64,000 bases of DNA from Brassica napus (GCF_020379485.1 NC_063444.1:6830652-6894651), one strand, 5' to 3'; counted from the first letter of the stretch, positions 11,151-23,873 are shown. The notes: generated by a model from the letters alone, not told the origin. Program-made: numbers and translations.

Positions 11151-12269
11151 CGGCTATTCTCGAAAAGATAACGAGGTTACTTCTGGTTAACCTGAAGATT
11201 GAGGAAGAGATGGGAGATAAATAGAATTTGTGGAAGGAATGCGTTTGGTTTCTGTACAGTTTTTTTGCATAAAACATAAAAAGGCTGTTTCTTGCGTTTC
11301 CAATAATATTCATCATTCTGAATGGAAGCGTGATGGGGTGGGCAACCGAAGGGTTTTCGTCAGAGTCTATAAATAATCCTATAGAGCACAGTAATACCAG
11401 TAGGGTTAGAATTGATATTATTGTAATATATACAGTCCACTGACTATTTAGTTAATAAAATATCTTGCTTTGGTTATCCAGCGCAAATTCTCTTTATTAA
11501 ATTCCACTTACCACAAATGTGATGTCTATAATATAGGTCTCAGTATGTAGGATAATTATCTAAAATATATGGTGTTTATTTAACGGTGTAAAGCTACACG
11601 AGCCATTTGTCGGATTCTAACAAGAGAATCTTTGTAGTAATCACGCAAAGATAAGATCTTTGCCTCACCATTTAAAGCAAACAAACTTTGTCATAACCTT
11701 ACATAGGACATCAAACTCCAACTAACTTTTTCTCTTTAAATCTCCACCTATTTATAATTTACACGCTTGTTTGTTTTTGACTGATTTCCTATGTTAAATG
11801 CATATAGCAATATTATGTTAAAATTATTATAAATCTCCGATTCAGGTTATACACGATGAACGCAGCTTATAAAGCCTATAAAGCATAGATATGTAGGAGC
11901 TAAAGTTGTAATGTTAAGTTTCGTACAATAGCTAACTATATATATTCAAACAATTTTCAATATTAACGAAATGTATGTAAGTTTTTTTGGCAAAATGTTA
12001 AATTTAATATATGCAAGCCAACAAATAGCGGACACCTTTTCAATTTTCTTATATCTGTAGTTGAGAAACTATATATGCAATGAATATTGTAATAGAAAGA
12101 CAGTATTATTTTGATATTAAAAAGCTTTTTTGCTAATTTAAAATGTGAAGTTTAAAGTTTACAATCAAATTGTGTATCCTCTTACTCTCTGTGCAATTTC
12201 AAATGGTTCAACATACTTTTTCATTTACTGAAAATGATAAAGATAAATGGCATATCTGTATATTTCGGG
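11151..12269. other. Intergenic, AT-rich
   Basis: Boundary between the MULE cargo and the conserved gene block. No coding signal; it includes the presumed promoter regions of both flanking genes. Confidence 0.4.
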
Positions 12270-12276
12270 TCCATCT

Positions 12277-12286
12277 CTATATTTAT
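12277..12286 (+). promoter_or_regulatory. Probable TATA box of the zinc-finger gene
   Basis: CTATATTTAT lies about 100 bp before the ATG at 12381, followed by a pyrimidine-rich leader. The spacing suits a short 5' UTR. Confidence 0.4.
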
Positions 12287-12380
12287 TATTTACATCATTA
12301 TCTATCAACCCCATCTTCTCTTCTTATTCTCCATCTTCTCTACTGAGATTTTTCTTTAACAAAAAAAAACTCATCCTTGA

Positions 12381-12989
12381 ATGCACGGTGGTGCATGGAT
12401 GTGGAATCATAGCAAAAACGAAGAATTGGAGGACGATGATGAATCTTGGGAAGTCAAAGCTTTCGAGCGAGACACTAAAGGCAACATCTATGGTACCACT
12501 TGGCCTCCAAGATCTTACACTTGCAATTTCTGCCGCCGTGAGTTCCGTTCTGCTCAAGCCTTAGGCGGTCACATGAATGTCCACCGCCGTGACCGTGGCT
12601 CTAAGGCTCATCAAGGTCCTGCGGTTAGAAGCGGTGGCGGCAGCGGAGGCGGTAGGACAACGTTTCTCAGTTCTTGTGTTCCACCGTCGACAACGCTTAT
12701 AATCCAATCCACGGCGAGTAACAGTGAAGGCTTGTCCCACTTCAACCAATTGCAAAACCCTAATGGCATGTTTGGTAATTCCAGTGATATGGTGAATTTT
12801 TATGGTACTACGCCGTTTCCTTCGAGCAACCTTGAGTTTTCGTTGTTGAACTCGTCGGTAGAGGTTCCTCCTAGGCTTATACAATATCCGACAGGAGATG
12901 ATGAGAAAGCTGGCTCGATGAAAGAGACGACGAGAACATCAGTGAATGAGCCTGATCTTGAACTTCGACTAGGGCACAAGCCACCGTGA
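12381..12989 (+). CDS. C2H2 zinc-finger transcription repressor (SUPERMAN family), intact
   Basis: Single-exon 202-residue protein, usual for this intronless family. One Cys2-His2 finger spans about residues 46-68 (Cys48, Cys51, His64, His68) with the plant-specific QALGGH helix at 59-64 and the basic HMNVHRRDR continuation. The extreme C terminus has the EAR repression motif DLELRL (192-197). Between them is a Ser/Gly/Asn-rich linker. SUPERMAN-type proteins bind DNA through this single finger and recruit TOPLESS-type corepressors through the EAR motif in the nucleus. The residues before the finger ([13 protein letters not shown]) are shared by SUPERMAN, ZFP10 and ZFP11. Gene order with the deacetylase and BCM-like genes suggests the counterpart of Arabidopsis At4g17810 (recalled, not verified). 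No lesion seen. Confidence 0.9.
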   Translation: MHGGAWMWNHSKNEELEDDDESWEVKAFERDTKGNIYGTTWPPRSYTCNFCRREFRSAQALGGHMNVHRRDRGSKAHQGPAVRSGGGSGGGRTTFLSSCVPPSTTLIIQSTASNSEGLSHFNQLQNPNGMFGNSSDMVNFYGTTPFPSSNLEFSLLNSSVEVPPRLIQYPTGDDEKAGSMKETTRTSVNEPDLELRLGHKPP

Positions 12990-13334
12990 CATTTCACATT
13001 CGTGACACACTTGAGGCCTTTCATATCCATATCCATTCATACAGAGGTTGTTTACATCCTAAATTGCATTTGTGTTAAATTCTGAACTTCAATTTGGTTT
13101 AGTTGTCTATCACAATTAAATCCATTATATTTCATGCTTGGCTTCCTTGCTTTCACATATACATGTGCCTGAATTACAGATTTGTTTAAACGCTATAATT
13201 AGCATCTCGAAAATCCCTAAGAAATACATGTTTTAATGATTCCTTGGTTTAGATTTTCTTGATTATGTTAGGCCTACTGTTTTGTTTTATTTTTGTCTTC
13301 GAATTCCAACTACAGTTTATTGGAGTCAATTTAT
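12990..13334. other. 3' UTR and flank of the zinc-finger gene
   Basis: AT-rich sequence after the stop; no other gene visible. Confidence 0.4.
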
Positions 13335-13618
13335 ACTCTTTATGTTACAAAATGACTATGACTTAGAATTTTCACACATATTACTAAAACATATTAAATT
13401 TTGTTTATAAATGTATTATTTTGTGTTTGCAAAAAAAATATTATTTTGTGATTAACTATTCCTACAAATTTTAGCCAATAGAAGTTTAAAACACAGTTAA
13501 TTTTTAAAAATTTACAATTTACCATTAATTATCTAATAAAAATAAATTAAATATAAAAATGTATTTTACTGGAACAATTTTTTCTAAAACATGGATTATC
13601 TTAAAACGGATGGAATAT
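13335..13618. mobile_element. Possible Stowaway-like MITE
   Basis: The left end begins CTCTTTATGTTAC after TA. The right end, read in reverse, gives ATTCCATCCGTTTTAAG, close to the Stowaway/Mariner terminal consensus CTCCCTCCGTTTC. The ends are degenerate, so boundaries are approximate. Confidence 0.4.
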
Positions 13619-16600
13619 TTTATCATCGACATTAAATTCATATTTAAAAGATGTCTCTATAACTTTTGAATGCTAGCTCAAAACTTTTGAACTATTTATA
13701 AGTGTCTTCAAATTATATATAAGAAGTGTTTTATAACAAAATAAGATTTCCAGTAATTTGCTGCCATAATCTTAAGAAGACAGTTTGTTCTTTCCATTTC
13801 CATATGCTTTAGGGTTTTGGAGTATTGCGCTGATATACATATTACTAATCCTAAAATGAAAAGATATTATAGCTATTTTTATATAATATTTTTTGGGTTT
13901 GTTTTAAGGGAAATGTAATAAGTGATATATAACTAAATTTTGTTATTAAAGTAAAATTGCCTCTTTCGAATCTCTTAATTGTTTTTTGGGGTTTCTTAAC
14001 TATGTCTTACTACATTGTATTAAAAACTAATGCAATCTTAATTTAAATTCAAATATACATATTCTGTAGATGATTACTTTTAGGTTTCAAATAATTAATT
14101 TATCCACATGTTATACATATCCTAATCTATTATACAAATTATTTTTTTGGACAACCTATTATATAAAGTATTATATTTCAAAGTTAATAATTAATATGAC
14201 TGCGACATGTCTCTTTTAACACATATTGAAATATTTTATGATAAATAGAAAATTATACAATAATTGCTTAATAATATTTGTTATTGTGTCTGATTATATG
14301 TTAGAAATTTCTATTTTATGTTATTTTCATAAAATTTATTAATATATTCATTTTTATTCATCAATTATATTTATTTTCAAGTAATATACTATTTAAAATT
14401 TGGTTTTATAACAGAGAGATTACTACTCGTTTTTTTTTTAATTATCTGAATCAACTTCAATTTTTTCGTAATTGCTTATTTGTGCTTTTCGATAGTGATT
14501 ATGGATAACGTAACGTGAAACTTGATCTAATATCAAAATTTTGATTGAATAAGTTTTCTGTAAGCTTTGTGCATCTTTTGCATAAATAACCTGTGATGTT
14601 AATTACACGCTTTTGATCTTGAAGTTTTCTGGTCTGTGAAGGCACTGCAAGTGTAACGCGTAACGTGTTCAACGCTCGAGAAAGGCATTATGAGAGCGAG
14701 ACAATAGAGATTAATGTTGAGGAAAAATGATGTTACCTCTACCTAAATTTTTCTTGGTGATGTTGCTTCTGCGTGTGTGCATGTATCTATTTCTCGATCG
14801 CAGTTATATATACTTATAGTTCGTTCTAATCTATAAAAATACATATATAGAACAAAGAAACGTTACCATAAACTTAGGGTAAAGGCAACATGAATCCAGA
14901 AATGGAAGAAGATTTGAGGACCACAAATGGAAGAAGAGATAGAGAAGGCATGTGAATTCTTTTTAATTCGTTGCATGTTGCTTCTTACTCAGATCTATTT
15001 CTGTCTCCACATTCATCTTTATTTATTTATTTTCTGTTTCAATATATCAATATATTAGTACTCTCTTTTCACTAATTTTTTTACCCGAATTTTGGTACAA
15101 CTACCAAAAATTGTAAATGTTTTTTTTGACATTATCTTGTCTCGGACCCCCACATGTGAAATTCAGAACATTTCAAAATAGGCCATTATTATGTTGTTTT
15201 TCTTCTAGTTTTGGTCCCCGCTTCCTCACCATATCTAGCATCATATTCATACGTAACCTTTATTTTGATATACTCGAGACGTGGGGTTTCGATTTATACT
15301 TGATAGGATTTACACCAATCATGACATTAATATATGTACTAATAATACTATCACAAAATATAAAAAAAAAATCTACAACGATCATATTCAAAATGTATTC
15401 TTATATCAACCCAAATGTTTTTTGCTCTACCCGGTTAAGTTAATCTCACTTAGAGATCCAATGCCAAATTTTAAATCTTTATAATTATGTCACTTGCGTT
15501 CATCTTTCTTTTTTGTCGAGTACTTGCGTTCATCTATCAGCAGTTATTAGGGTTTTAAAGTAAGAAAATGAAAATTTACTTGTTTCTGCTTTAAAAGAGG
15601 ACAGAAACATACCGACCAAGATTCGTGTAAAAAGCAAAACTGAGATATGTATTTGTTGGTATGCAAAAAAAAAATTGATGTTAAAAATAAATAAACTAAA
15701 GAGGCATTTTGGGATTTGGGATGTGAGAGATGAACAGTCCATTGAATCAGTGAGATAAGATTCTTTCACTACAATGTCTTCTGATGCTCAGCAAAGGTTC
15801 GAATCCCCCATATCAATCATCCGTTGTCGCTTTCACCTTTGTTTAAATAAATCGAAAGAACTTTGGTTTGCAATTATTGACAGAAGTATTATTTATTCAG
15901 TTTTCAGTTAAGTATTCAACAATGCTTTTATGCAGAAAAATACGGCCTAAGATGGGAAGTTATTCATGTACATTATGTGAAATGCAAATAATAATTTCAT
16001 TTTTGTTCTACTACTCATCACAAAAGAATATTTGCACTCCATCAAGGCTCGAAAGCAGTGTGGCAAAATCCTTTGACTATTTCATTTCGGGATTTCTGAA
16101 ATTGATTTAATTCAAATTGAAAGTGACATTGGTCTTAAGAATTACCTTTCCTATTCGCCATAGCTTGGCCGCCATCTTCTCACGCACCAAGTCAAGCTTA
16201 AGCTAACTTTTTCTTCTATGGCAAGTTCAACTCATTAGATATGTAGTGATTGTTCGTTGACTTTTAGAGCTCGAGTCATCATTCTCTAAAGTGAACTTTT
16301 CAGATTATTGATAGCTTATCTCTGGCCTATTAATGGAATGGTGATTCTACCTGTTACAGAGATGCACTTGTGCTTAGGACTATATTTCTAACAATTTCAG
16401 TAAATGAAATTTGTCCCCAGCATTCACGCATCTATGGAACTTTAAGAAGATCGGTGAAGTTAGTTGCGATCACTTGTTTTTTTAGCTTTCTCAACAACTT
16501 TCTGATTTTTTTTTGTCATCAACGTACCAACTCAACTAAGAGACAAACATTCGTTAAACAATTGATTATAATCAGAATAATAAGAAAAAGTTGGATACCA

Positions 16601-17534
16601 TGCATTGTCGTCTCAAATTATTTTAAAACTTTGTTAAAAAATCATAATAACAATATACTTAAAATAATAAATTGTTTTAAAATTTAATAGCTTCATATCT
16701 ATATAAGATTTACTATTTTTGAAATTATATGCCCCACATTTAAAATTACATAATTTACGCACTAGTATAAACAGCTACTCAACTTTCAATTTTTTTTTTA
16801 TAAATCTTATTCCAACATTCCACTTACACATGCTTAAAACGGTCATGCCTCTATTCGTATAATTGATGGTTTGTCTCCTCTGTTGAAGCATCTTGGATTA
16901 AGAAGCGTTTTGGCTATGGAGCTTCATTTGTTGATTTGTTGTCACTTGTTCTATATAATCATTTAACTTCAAGCTTTGTCACTGTTGGAAAGCCTGGATT
17001 TAACCCTTTGGGCTTTTAGAATAAAAAATGCTATTATTCTAGAAATGCTATTAAGCAAAATGTGGTCCAAGTAATCTTGAACCAAGCTTACAATACATTT
17101 TAGAAAAAAACTTACATTACATAGTAATGACGTTTACAAATTAGCAAAAAATAAATAACAATTTATGGTTTTGTCCCATACCAAGCTAAAGTTGCATTGC
17201 ATGGAACTAAAATTTGTAAGGCATCGTGTAGCTGTTCCAAACCAAAGCTTTACCAAGTGGAATTCTACGTGTGATCGTCTAGCCTTGTCAGTAACCGATA
17301 CAGCTTGTTGTGTTCTTTTATTTGTGAACCGACTCATTTGAGATTACATTGTATCACAAAGTTTTACATTTTTTTTTTCAATGAATATATTTACTTCAAA
17401 AAATGAATATATTTACTTGGTTTTATCAACAAAAAAAAAGATAAAAAAGTTATATATACTTCCGTATAAAATTGTGTGGTTAACGTAACCGAAGCTTTAA
17501 GACTCTCCGTCTCTTGACAACAATGGAATCCTTA
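13619..17534. other. Long AT-rich intergenic region, no gene supported
   Basis: About 3.9 kb without a convincing coding region. Short frames here (for example 15117-15443 and 16370-16687) have AT-driven composition and no recognisable domain. An isolated B-box-like GGTTCGAATCC occurs at 15797-15807 without a matching A box. Confidence 0.45.
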
Positions 17535-17815
17535 GAGCATCATTATCCCTAAGAGACATTTAGGGACTCTTAAATTTTTTTTAATAATTTTTTGTTGGAA
17601 AAGTGAGTTTTAGAAACTTTATTAAGAGATCGGTATATTGGTGTGGTCCATTGCAAGTCTCTTATTTAAGAGTTCTTAAAAAAAAATTAAACATTATTTT
17701 ATTAAACTTTCAAATTTATTGATAAAATTATTAAACATAACTTTTTAAAAATAGACTTTTAAATAAAAACAAAAAAAAAGATTAGTAAAATAACAAGTAG
17801 AATCTTAGGGAATGT
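17535..17815. mobile_element. Harbinger-type MITE, right end degraded
   Basis: The left end is TTA followed by GAGCATCATTATCCCTAAG. The right end, read in reverse, gives GGACATTCCCTAAGATTC, matching the left end apart from the missing outermost bases. The TTA plus GAGCAT start is shared with the element at 59420-59623. It abuts the RNA polymerase pseudogene. Confidence 0.5.
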
Positions 17816-17821
17816 CCTTGA

Positions 17822-18790
17822 AGTCGAGATTGTGAGGGTAGTAGAATCCTTCCTCGTCTTTCATTTTTCTAGCCATCTGAAACTTATTATCTTCAGTAAG
17901 CAAGTCAAAAAGGAACAAAATGTTGATAGCTAGCAAGAGGGTTATCTTACAGAAAGCTTGAGCTCAACATCACATCTTAGGGAATGTCTCTCTCTGTTAA
18001 TCTTTTTTCGCCTTTCTAATACTCCATTTCCATAATTGGATCTCTTCTGGATCCTCAGACACAGAAACCTGGTATGGGAACCTAAGCAACAAACAAGAAA
18101 GAGAATACATACATTATCGACACATAGCATTAAAACCTATAAGATGTCTAGTTACTTACGTCTTCTCGATTAACTAAGCCTGCAATGTTGCCTCCATCAG
18201 CCCATAGCCTTTCCACTACATCAAGTATTTTCCTACTGACCTCCACTTGGTGTTCCCAAGTGTATCCAACGCCTGATCAAGTTACATTTCGAAACATTAA
18301 TGTAGAACATTACAAGACAGAAACAAAACAGAAAATTATAAGAGCAAAGACACCAAGGTACGTCACATACTATCAATTCATACCTCATGCTCCCACGTTG
18401 TTTATAGCCATGTGTTCTCATTCTTACTTACGCAAATTTTCTTCAGATATGACAAGGGTGGTTAGTTGTTTTTGCCTTCCTATATCATGCGTATTCATGG
18501 ATCCAAAAAACAGCAAGATGCACTTAAAGATATTAATTCCAAGACTGCTCATACCTCATGCTCTATTGCTATACCGATACTAACAGCAGCTTGAACAACT
18601 TGGATACACCCATCCCATGTCCGGACATAACCAAACCCATCATCTTATGCATCACAATAACCGCCATTTTATCAGCAGGCAAAAGCTCAATGTGGGGAGC
18701 ATAAGCCGCTCTAACCTTCTTGCTCTTGTTCTTCTGCAGCCTTTGCTCTCTCTCAATCACGTCTTTCATGATTCTGCTTTCACAGAGCAA
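17822..18790 (-). pseudogene. Fragment of a nuclear RPOT (phage-type organelle RNA polymerase) gene
   Basis: Several exons survive in order on minus: [19 protein letters not shown] and [20 protein letters not shown] (about 18600-18782); MRTHGYKQRGSMR (about 18383-18424); [10 protein letters not shown] then [19 protein letters not shown] (about 18173-18277); [18 protein letters not shown] (about 17950-18060); and [18 protein letters not shown] (17822-17877). These match the central part of T7-like polymerases that transcribe mitochondrial or plastid DNA. Intron remnants with GT donors remain, so it is a genomic copy, not a processed one. Indels break the frame near 18620 and 18240, and both the N-terminal and the catalytic C-terminal parts are absent. 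Which RPOT paralogue it came from cannot be told here. Confidence 0.75.
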
Positions 18791-18944
18791 AAACACGAAA
18801 CCAATATTGTAAAAAAAATACAATCAGAAAGCATTTGGATCTACAAGAAGCATTGCATGATGAAACAATCAGAAAGCCACCATCTTTGGTCGTGAATTAA
18901 GAAACCCAACCCAGAGAGAAAGGTGAAACCTTTAATATGAATAT

Positions 18945-21109
18945 ATGCCGTCCCAACCGTTATCGACGTCCACTGTGAAAGCTCCAAAGGGATTCCTTCC
19001 CTCAGAATTGCTTCTTATCGAAACTCATCGGCGAATCCAAATACGTCCAAAACAATCCGCCGGAGCTCATCCCGCAAGAGGATCGAATCGTAAACCACGT
19101 CCTCGACTCTCTCCGTCCTTACAGCACCGAAACTGGTGGTGGTCCTCTCGTGATCAATCATGTGGCGTATCACTCTCAGGAAGAGGCAACCTCATCGTGG
19201 AGTACCCAGGATCTGTCCCCGGAAAGATCTTGTCTTTCGTCGGAATGCACATGGACGTCGTCACCGCCAATCCCGACGAATGGGTAAATCATTTTTTCGT
19301 GGTTTTGATCGGTGCCCGTTAGAATTAAGATGTTGGGTTTACGCGAACTGATCCAAAGTTGAAACCTTTATCACATTTTGTACTCTATAGCGTTTATAGG
19401 GATTGATCCAAAGTTGAGATCTTTATCTCATTGTGTAGTCTAGGGTTTATGCGGATTGATCCAAAGTTGAGATCTTTATCTTCTTTTGTGTACTCTAGGG
19501 TTTAATTGGTTATGGTTTTATTCAGATGTCTCTGTTTTGGGTTTGACTGTTCTTTCGTAGGAGTTTGATCCTTTCTCGCTGAGCATAGATGGGGATAAGC
19601 TTCGAGGTCGTGGGACTACGGATTGTCATGGACACGTTGCTCTAGTGACTGAGCTCATGAAGAGGCTCGGGGAGACCAAGCCAGCGTTGAAATCATCGGT
19701 GGTGGCGGTTTTTATTGCTAGTGAAGAGAACTCTTCGATTCCAGGTGTTGGTGTGGACATGCTGGGCTTCTTGATAAGCTCAAATCCGGACCATTGTTAG
19801 TTTTTCTTTTTTAATATTCTTGAGTTGTATGAAGCTGTTGTTGATGTGTGAGTTGTTTTTGAAGGTTTTGGATTGATACGGCGGATAAGCAGCCGTGTAT
19901 TGGAACGGGTGGTATGATTCCTTGGAAGCTTCATTTCACTGGAAAGCTTTTCCACAGCGGTTTAGCTCACAAGGTATGGTCCTGTTAAATTGGTGAAGCT
20001 GCAAGCTCAGCATTTGAATCCTTTAATCTTGTGTTTATGCTCAGGCGATTAACGCTATGGTGTTAGGAATGGAAGGGCTTAAGGAAATTCAATCCCGGTT
20101 CTACAGAGACTTTCCTCCTCACCCACAAGAGAAAGTTTATGGTTTTGCCACGCCATCCACCATGAAGCCAACACAATGGAGCTGTAAGTTTTTGAGTAAT
20201 GACTTCCAAATGTTGTGTCTACTTAACTCCAATAGGATTTTTGCAGATCCTGGAGGCGGAATCAATCAAATCCCTGGAGAATGTACCGTCTCCGGTGATG
20301 TCAGGTTATGTTTTTCTAAGTTGTGAATATTGTAAAACTGAGATGTCTCATCAGTTTTTTTTTTTTTAACTTACTTTTTTCTCTGTTCTTTTGGTTTCAG
20401 GTTGACTCCTTTCTATGAGTAAGTCTCTCTTCTCTCTTGGTTCCATAGTTGTTTCGTTCTTCTATGCATTTAGACACACTCTAAAGAACTAACCCTTGTT
20501 TTTTCCGCAGCGTGAAGGAAGTGATGAAGAAGCTGCAAGAGTATGTAGACGACATAAACACTATCGTCTAGAATCTCGCAACCCGTGGTCCTGTATCCAA
20601 GTACGTATTACCAGATGAGGACTTACGTGGAAGGTTCGTTTTTTTTTTAACTCTTACGCCTGATTTCATTCCTTCTCTCAGTTTTTGTTTGTTAACAAAG
20701 TCTCAATTGTCTCCTGCAGGCTAACGTTAAGCTTTGATGAAGCATCAGCTGGAGTTGCATGTAATCTTGATTCCCGCGGCTATCACGTTCTTTGCAACGC
20801 AACCAAAGAAGTCGTCGGGCACGTGAAGCCTTACTCAATCACCGGTACTTTGCCTCTTATCCGAGACCTCAAGGTAATCCATTAGATAAGCCCCCTTAAC
20901 CTCACTAGACTCAAGTCTGATCCTTCCAGATTCTTCTGCAATTTACTCTTTTCTCAAATCGATTGTAGGACGAAGGTTTCGATGTGCAAACTTCAGGATA
21001 CGGCCTCATGGCTACATATCATGCAAAGAATGAGTACTGTCTTCTTACAGACATGTGCCAAGGCTTTGATGTCTTCGTTAGGATCATTTCCCAGCTTGAA
21101 CAAGACTAA
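18945..21109 (+). pseudogene. Acetylornithine deacetylase (M20 peptidase family) pseudogene
   Basis: The exon series of a plant ArgE-like deacetylase is present, an enzyme family that removes acetate from N-acetylornithine in arginine synthesis. Readable blocks: KLIGESKYVQNNPPELIPQE, SLRPYSTETGGGPLVINHV, IVEYPGSVPGKILSFVGMHM (metal-site HMD), DKLRGRGTTDC, FIASEENSSIPGVGVDM (EE motif), GKLFHSGLAHK, INQIPGECTVSGDVRL and SGYGLMATYHAKNEY, ending QLEQD at 21107-21109. Introns keep GT-AG ends. Lesions: indels in exon 1 near 19005 and a 2-nt excess near 19175; about 10 nt lost after VDML near 19768; an in-frame TAG at 20569-20571. It lies between intact neighbours, so decay is gene-specific; a second functional copy elsewhere in the genome is likely. 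Confidence 0.85.
19349..19510 (+). repeat. Three tandem copies of a 53-55 bp unit in intron 1 of the deacetylase pseudogene
   Basis: Copies start at 19349, 19404 and 19457, each opening TGATCCAAAGTTGA and containing CTTTATC and a TACTCTAGGGTTT-like end. Copies 2 and 3 are most alike. Confidence 0.8.
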
Positions 21110-21283
21110 ACACTTTACTTTGAAGACAATAAAAATAAAAGCTTCAAGTAGCTGCTCTCTTATTTGGTTCTAAACACTTTACTATCTATTTGTACAAGTC
21201 AATGGTGGTTCAATACATAAAAGACAATTTACAAAACTTTAAAACACAAAAGGGGGTAGTGTTTTTTTCATTTATTTTTTAAT

Positions 21284-22898
21284 CTATCTTGTACTGTTGT
21301 TGTCACCTTCAGTTTCAAGCTTATGTACCCGTAGGCGCAGTCTTTGCTGGTGATGGTGAAGCTTCCAGAGTCCATTACCCAATACAACAGCCGAGTATAT
21401 GCCATGTGTGATGATAGGAGCAAGAAGGTTGTTTGTCTGCAATATTTTTTTTCAAGTTATGATTCCTTTTAACTTCGATAAAGAGAATGAGTCAGTAATA
21501 TAAAAGTACCTGAATCCATTCAAAGCCGAGGTAGAGACCCAAAAGCCCTTCAAGAAGAGGAGAGTAGATCTTCTTCATCTGTCTCCTCTCGTACCACGCT
21601 GCAAACAACTTCTTGAGCTCGTCACGGGCAGAAGGAGTTTTCAAGACGGGTGCCATTATATAAGTCGGATCTTTAGGTGAAGCAGCAATGTAATAGAGAG
21701 AGCCAGTGAGAGCGGCGGTAATAGCGGCTGCAAACGCTTGAGCAAACGGTACGAACGGAGGCAATAGTCCAGTCTGTAAATTTCAATACTTTGAAGTCAA
21801 TTTGGAGTCTTAAGGAACGTGGAGAAGAAGAGAGCATTACCAAAGCGACCATTCCTCGAGGATCTGAGATGAGATCTGTGCCTCTTAGGAATATATCAGC
21901 TAGTGCACCCTGAAACGCAGCTCGATAGAAGAGCTCCTCTCCAACTGAACTTGCAGTAACTACTAAGATAAACTAAAAGAAAGACGTCAATGGTACCAGT
22001 TCTTGAAGTTTCAAAAGATTTTGTTAAAAGAGAGTTAATTTAACCTGCCAAGCTGACATTCCATGGAAGAAGCCACGAAGCTCCTCATCTTCAACATCTC
22101 TAATGGCACGAGCATGCGGCGACACCTTCACAACTTCATCCTAAAACAAGAAAACAATCTCAATCAACACTAAACCATTAAAAGAGAGAGAGTCCTAACT
22201 CTTTAACTTACATCAAGAATGAAGAGAAGAGCCATGATAGGTGGAGAAGCATAACCAAGACCAGCGATAATAGCATCTAAAGAAGCATTAAAACCTCCTG
22301 TGTAATCGATTCCTGCTACTTCACATATAAACCTTCCCGCCACAGCCATTCCACAGTATATTCCTGTTTTTTTTTTTATATTTTAAATTTAAAAAATAAT
22401 CCAAAACTTTAATTTACTTGAAAACAAAACTTTTGTCATCAGTCATCACCACCGAGTTGACTCACCGATTCCGTAACTCAGCCTAACAACAGCACCGATC
22501 TTATCCCAATCTCCGCCGCTTCCACCGACAAACTCCCCGACTGACGTCACCTCTCCCGACGGTCCAGCTAACCCCCCGCTGCCGAAGCTTCCCACCGACG
22601 TTACATCTCCCGAAGGCACAGCTACACTTCTTGCCGCCGCCGCCGCATCCCCGTCGTCGATCACTTCGCCGCTGCTCTGTCCCGACGAAGACGCTTTAAC
22701 TCCCCTCGACTTCTCTAACGAAAGACTGCTTCTCTTCCCGCTACGCTTCCGAAGCTCCGATCTCGAACTCGCCGGAGACTCGTAAAGCCTATAACTACGA
22801 TCACTACTCTTGAACCATGACGAAGACGAAGACGAAGACGAAGAAGAAGAGGAGAAAGCGACTCTTGTCGTACTACAAGTCAACAAAGGAAGACCCAT
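21284..22898 (-). CDS. BCM2-like CAAX-protease-family chloroplast membrane protein
   Basis: Six exons on minus: 22466-22898, 22212-22363, 22045-22140, 21841-21972, 21510-21773 and 21284-21436, all with GT-AG introns. They join in frame to 409 codons. The first exon is Ser-rich and acid-poor at its start (MGLPLLTCSTTRVAF then poly-Ser), as in a chloroplast transit peptide; the poly-Ser is a GAC/GAA-type microsatellite at 22817-22850. CPBP/CAAX motifs follow: EELFYR (about residues 239-244) and NNLLAPIITHG (about 361-371). In Arabidopsis BCM1 and BCM2 are thylakoid proteins of this family that balance chlorophyll synthesis and breakdown. Which of these activities applies here is inferred from family and gene order. 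No lesion seen. Confidence 0.85.
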
Positions 22899-23038
22899 TA
22901 GATTTTACACGCGACAGCTCTCAGGCGAATTCGCCGGAGAGACTCTGTTCTTCATCTAGTGTGAGAGAGAGAGAAAGAGAGACTCTGTTCTCATCAGTAT
23001 TTATTTCTATTTTTTCAAAATTAATATTTAAAATGTAA

Positions 23039-23490
23039 AACTCCTGACCGTCGGATGATATAGACAGAATTAATCTAACGATTAAGGAGAGTTTCTAATA
23101 GAGACCACTCGAACCTGACGAAGTTCCACTTGGACTTGACTACCTACGGCTTTTACATGTCTACACGTCACTATATTTTTTTTTCTTTCTGCGTGAAACT
23201 CTAATGGGCTTTATTTCAAATTAACGGGCCTTAGTGCCGATGCTTTCCTAAACGGTGATCCAAATTTCAGATCTTATCTTAATATTTTAAGAAAATAATA
23301 TATTTATTGTGAAAATTGGAAAACATCTGAAAAAGATTTATTTTTGAAAACTACAGTTTTTAATTTAAAGCACTAACATTTTATAAATTAAATTATAAAT
23401 CTTTAATAAAGTCCTATAATTATTTAGTATCTAAATTAAAAATAATGGAGAACAAAATTTAAAATGTAAAATATATCATGTGTATATCTA
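23039..23490. other. Intergenic between divergent genes
   Basis: AT-rich, no coding signal. It holds the upstream region of the BCM2-like gene and ends at a Helitron-like start. Confidence 0.4.
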
Positions 23491-23865
23491 TCTAATACTA
23501 AAAGGATATATGAAGAGTAGCCGGACTGTCCACGTCCTCATTTTAAATCAGCCAATAGGGTGTCTGAAATTCGCCACGTTAGAAGCCCGCAAAGTTATCT
23601 GGACTTAAAGTTTAGCCCGTCCGGTTCTGATTGGTTTCGTCAAGCCCGTTTAGCCCAAACGCGGTAGATACTGCTTCCCCCTCTACGCGATGACAAACCC
23701 TAATTTTCCCAAAATCGAATCTCGGACCCTTTCTCTTCGTCTTCTTCGTCGTCTTCGTTTCATGCGTTTCTCTGTTCTGGCTTACTAGTAATCAATCCCC
23801 TCCCCACTCCTATACACTATTTGATCTCATTAATGGAACCTTTTGGCTTTCCCCATCTGAGATTC

Positions 23866-23873
23866 TATATAAA
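23866..23873 (+). promoter_or_regulatory. TATA box of the RPA70-like gene
   Basis: TATATAAA followed by a C/T-rich leader, 68 bp before the ATG at 23942. Confidence 0.6.

Noticed and set aside
15117..15443. 108-codon frame
   Set aside because: Low-complexity hydrophobic translation in AT-rich intergenic DNA with no recognisable motif.
15790..15812. B-box-like GGTTCGAATCC suggesting a tRNA
   Set aside because: No A box at tRNA spacing on plus and no acceptor stem pairing.
19349..19510. Direct repeats that might suggest a CRISPR-like array
   Set aside because: Units are contiguous, without unique spacers, and the DNA is plant nuclear.
22817..23038. Plus-strand frame MTKTKTKTKKKRRK...
   Set aside because: Antisense of the poly-Ser microsatellite in exon 1 of the BCM2-like gene.
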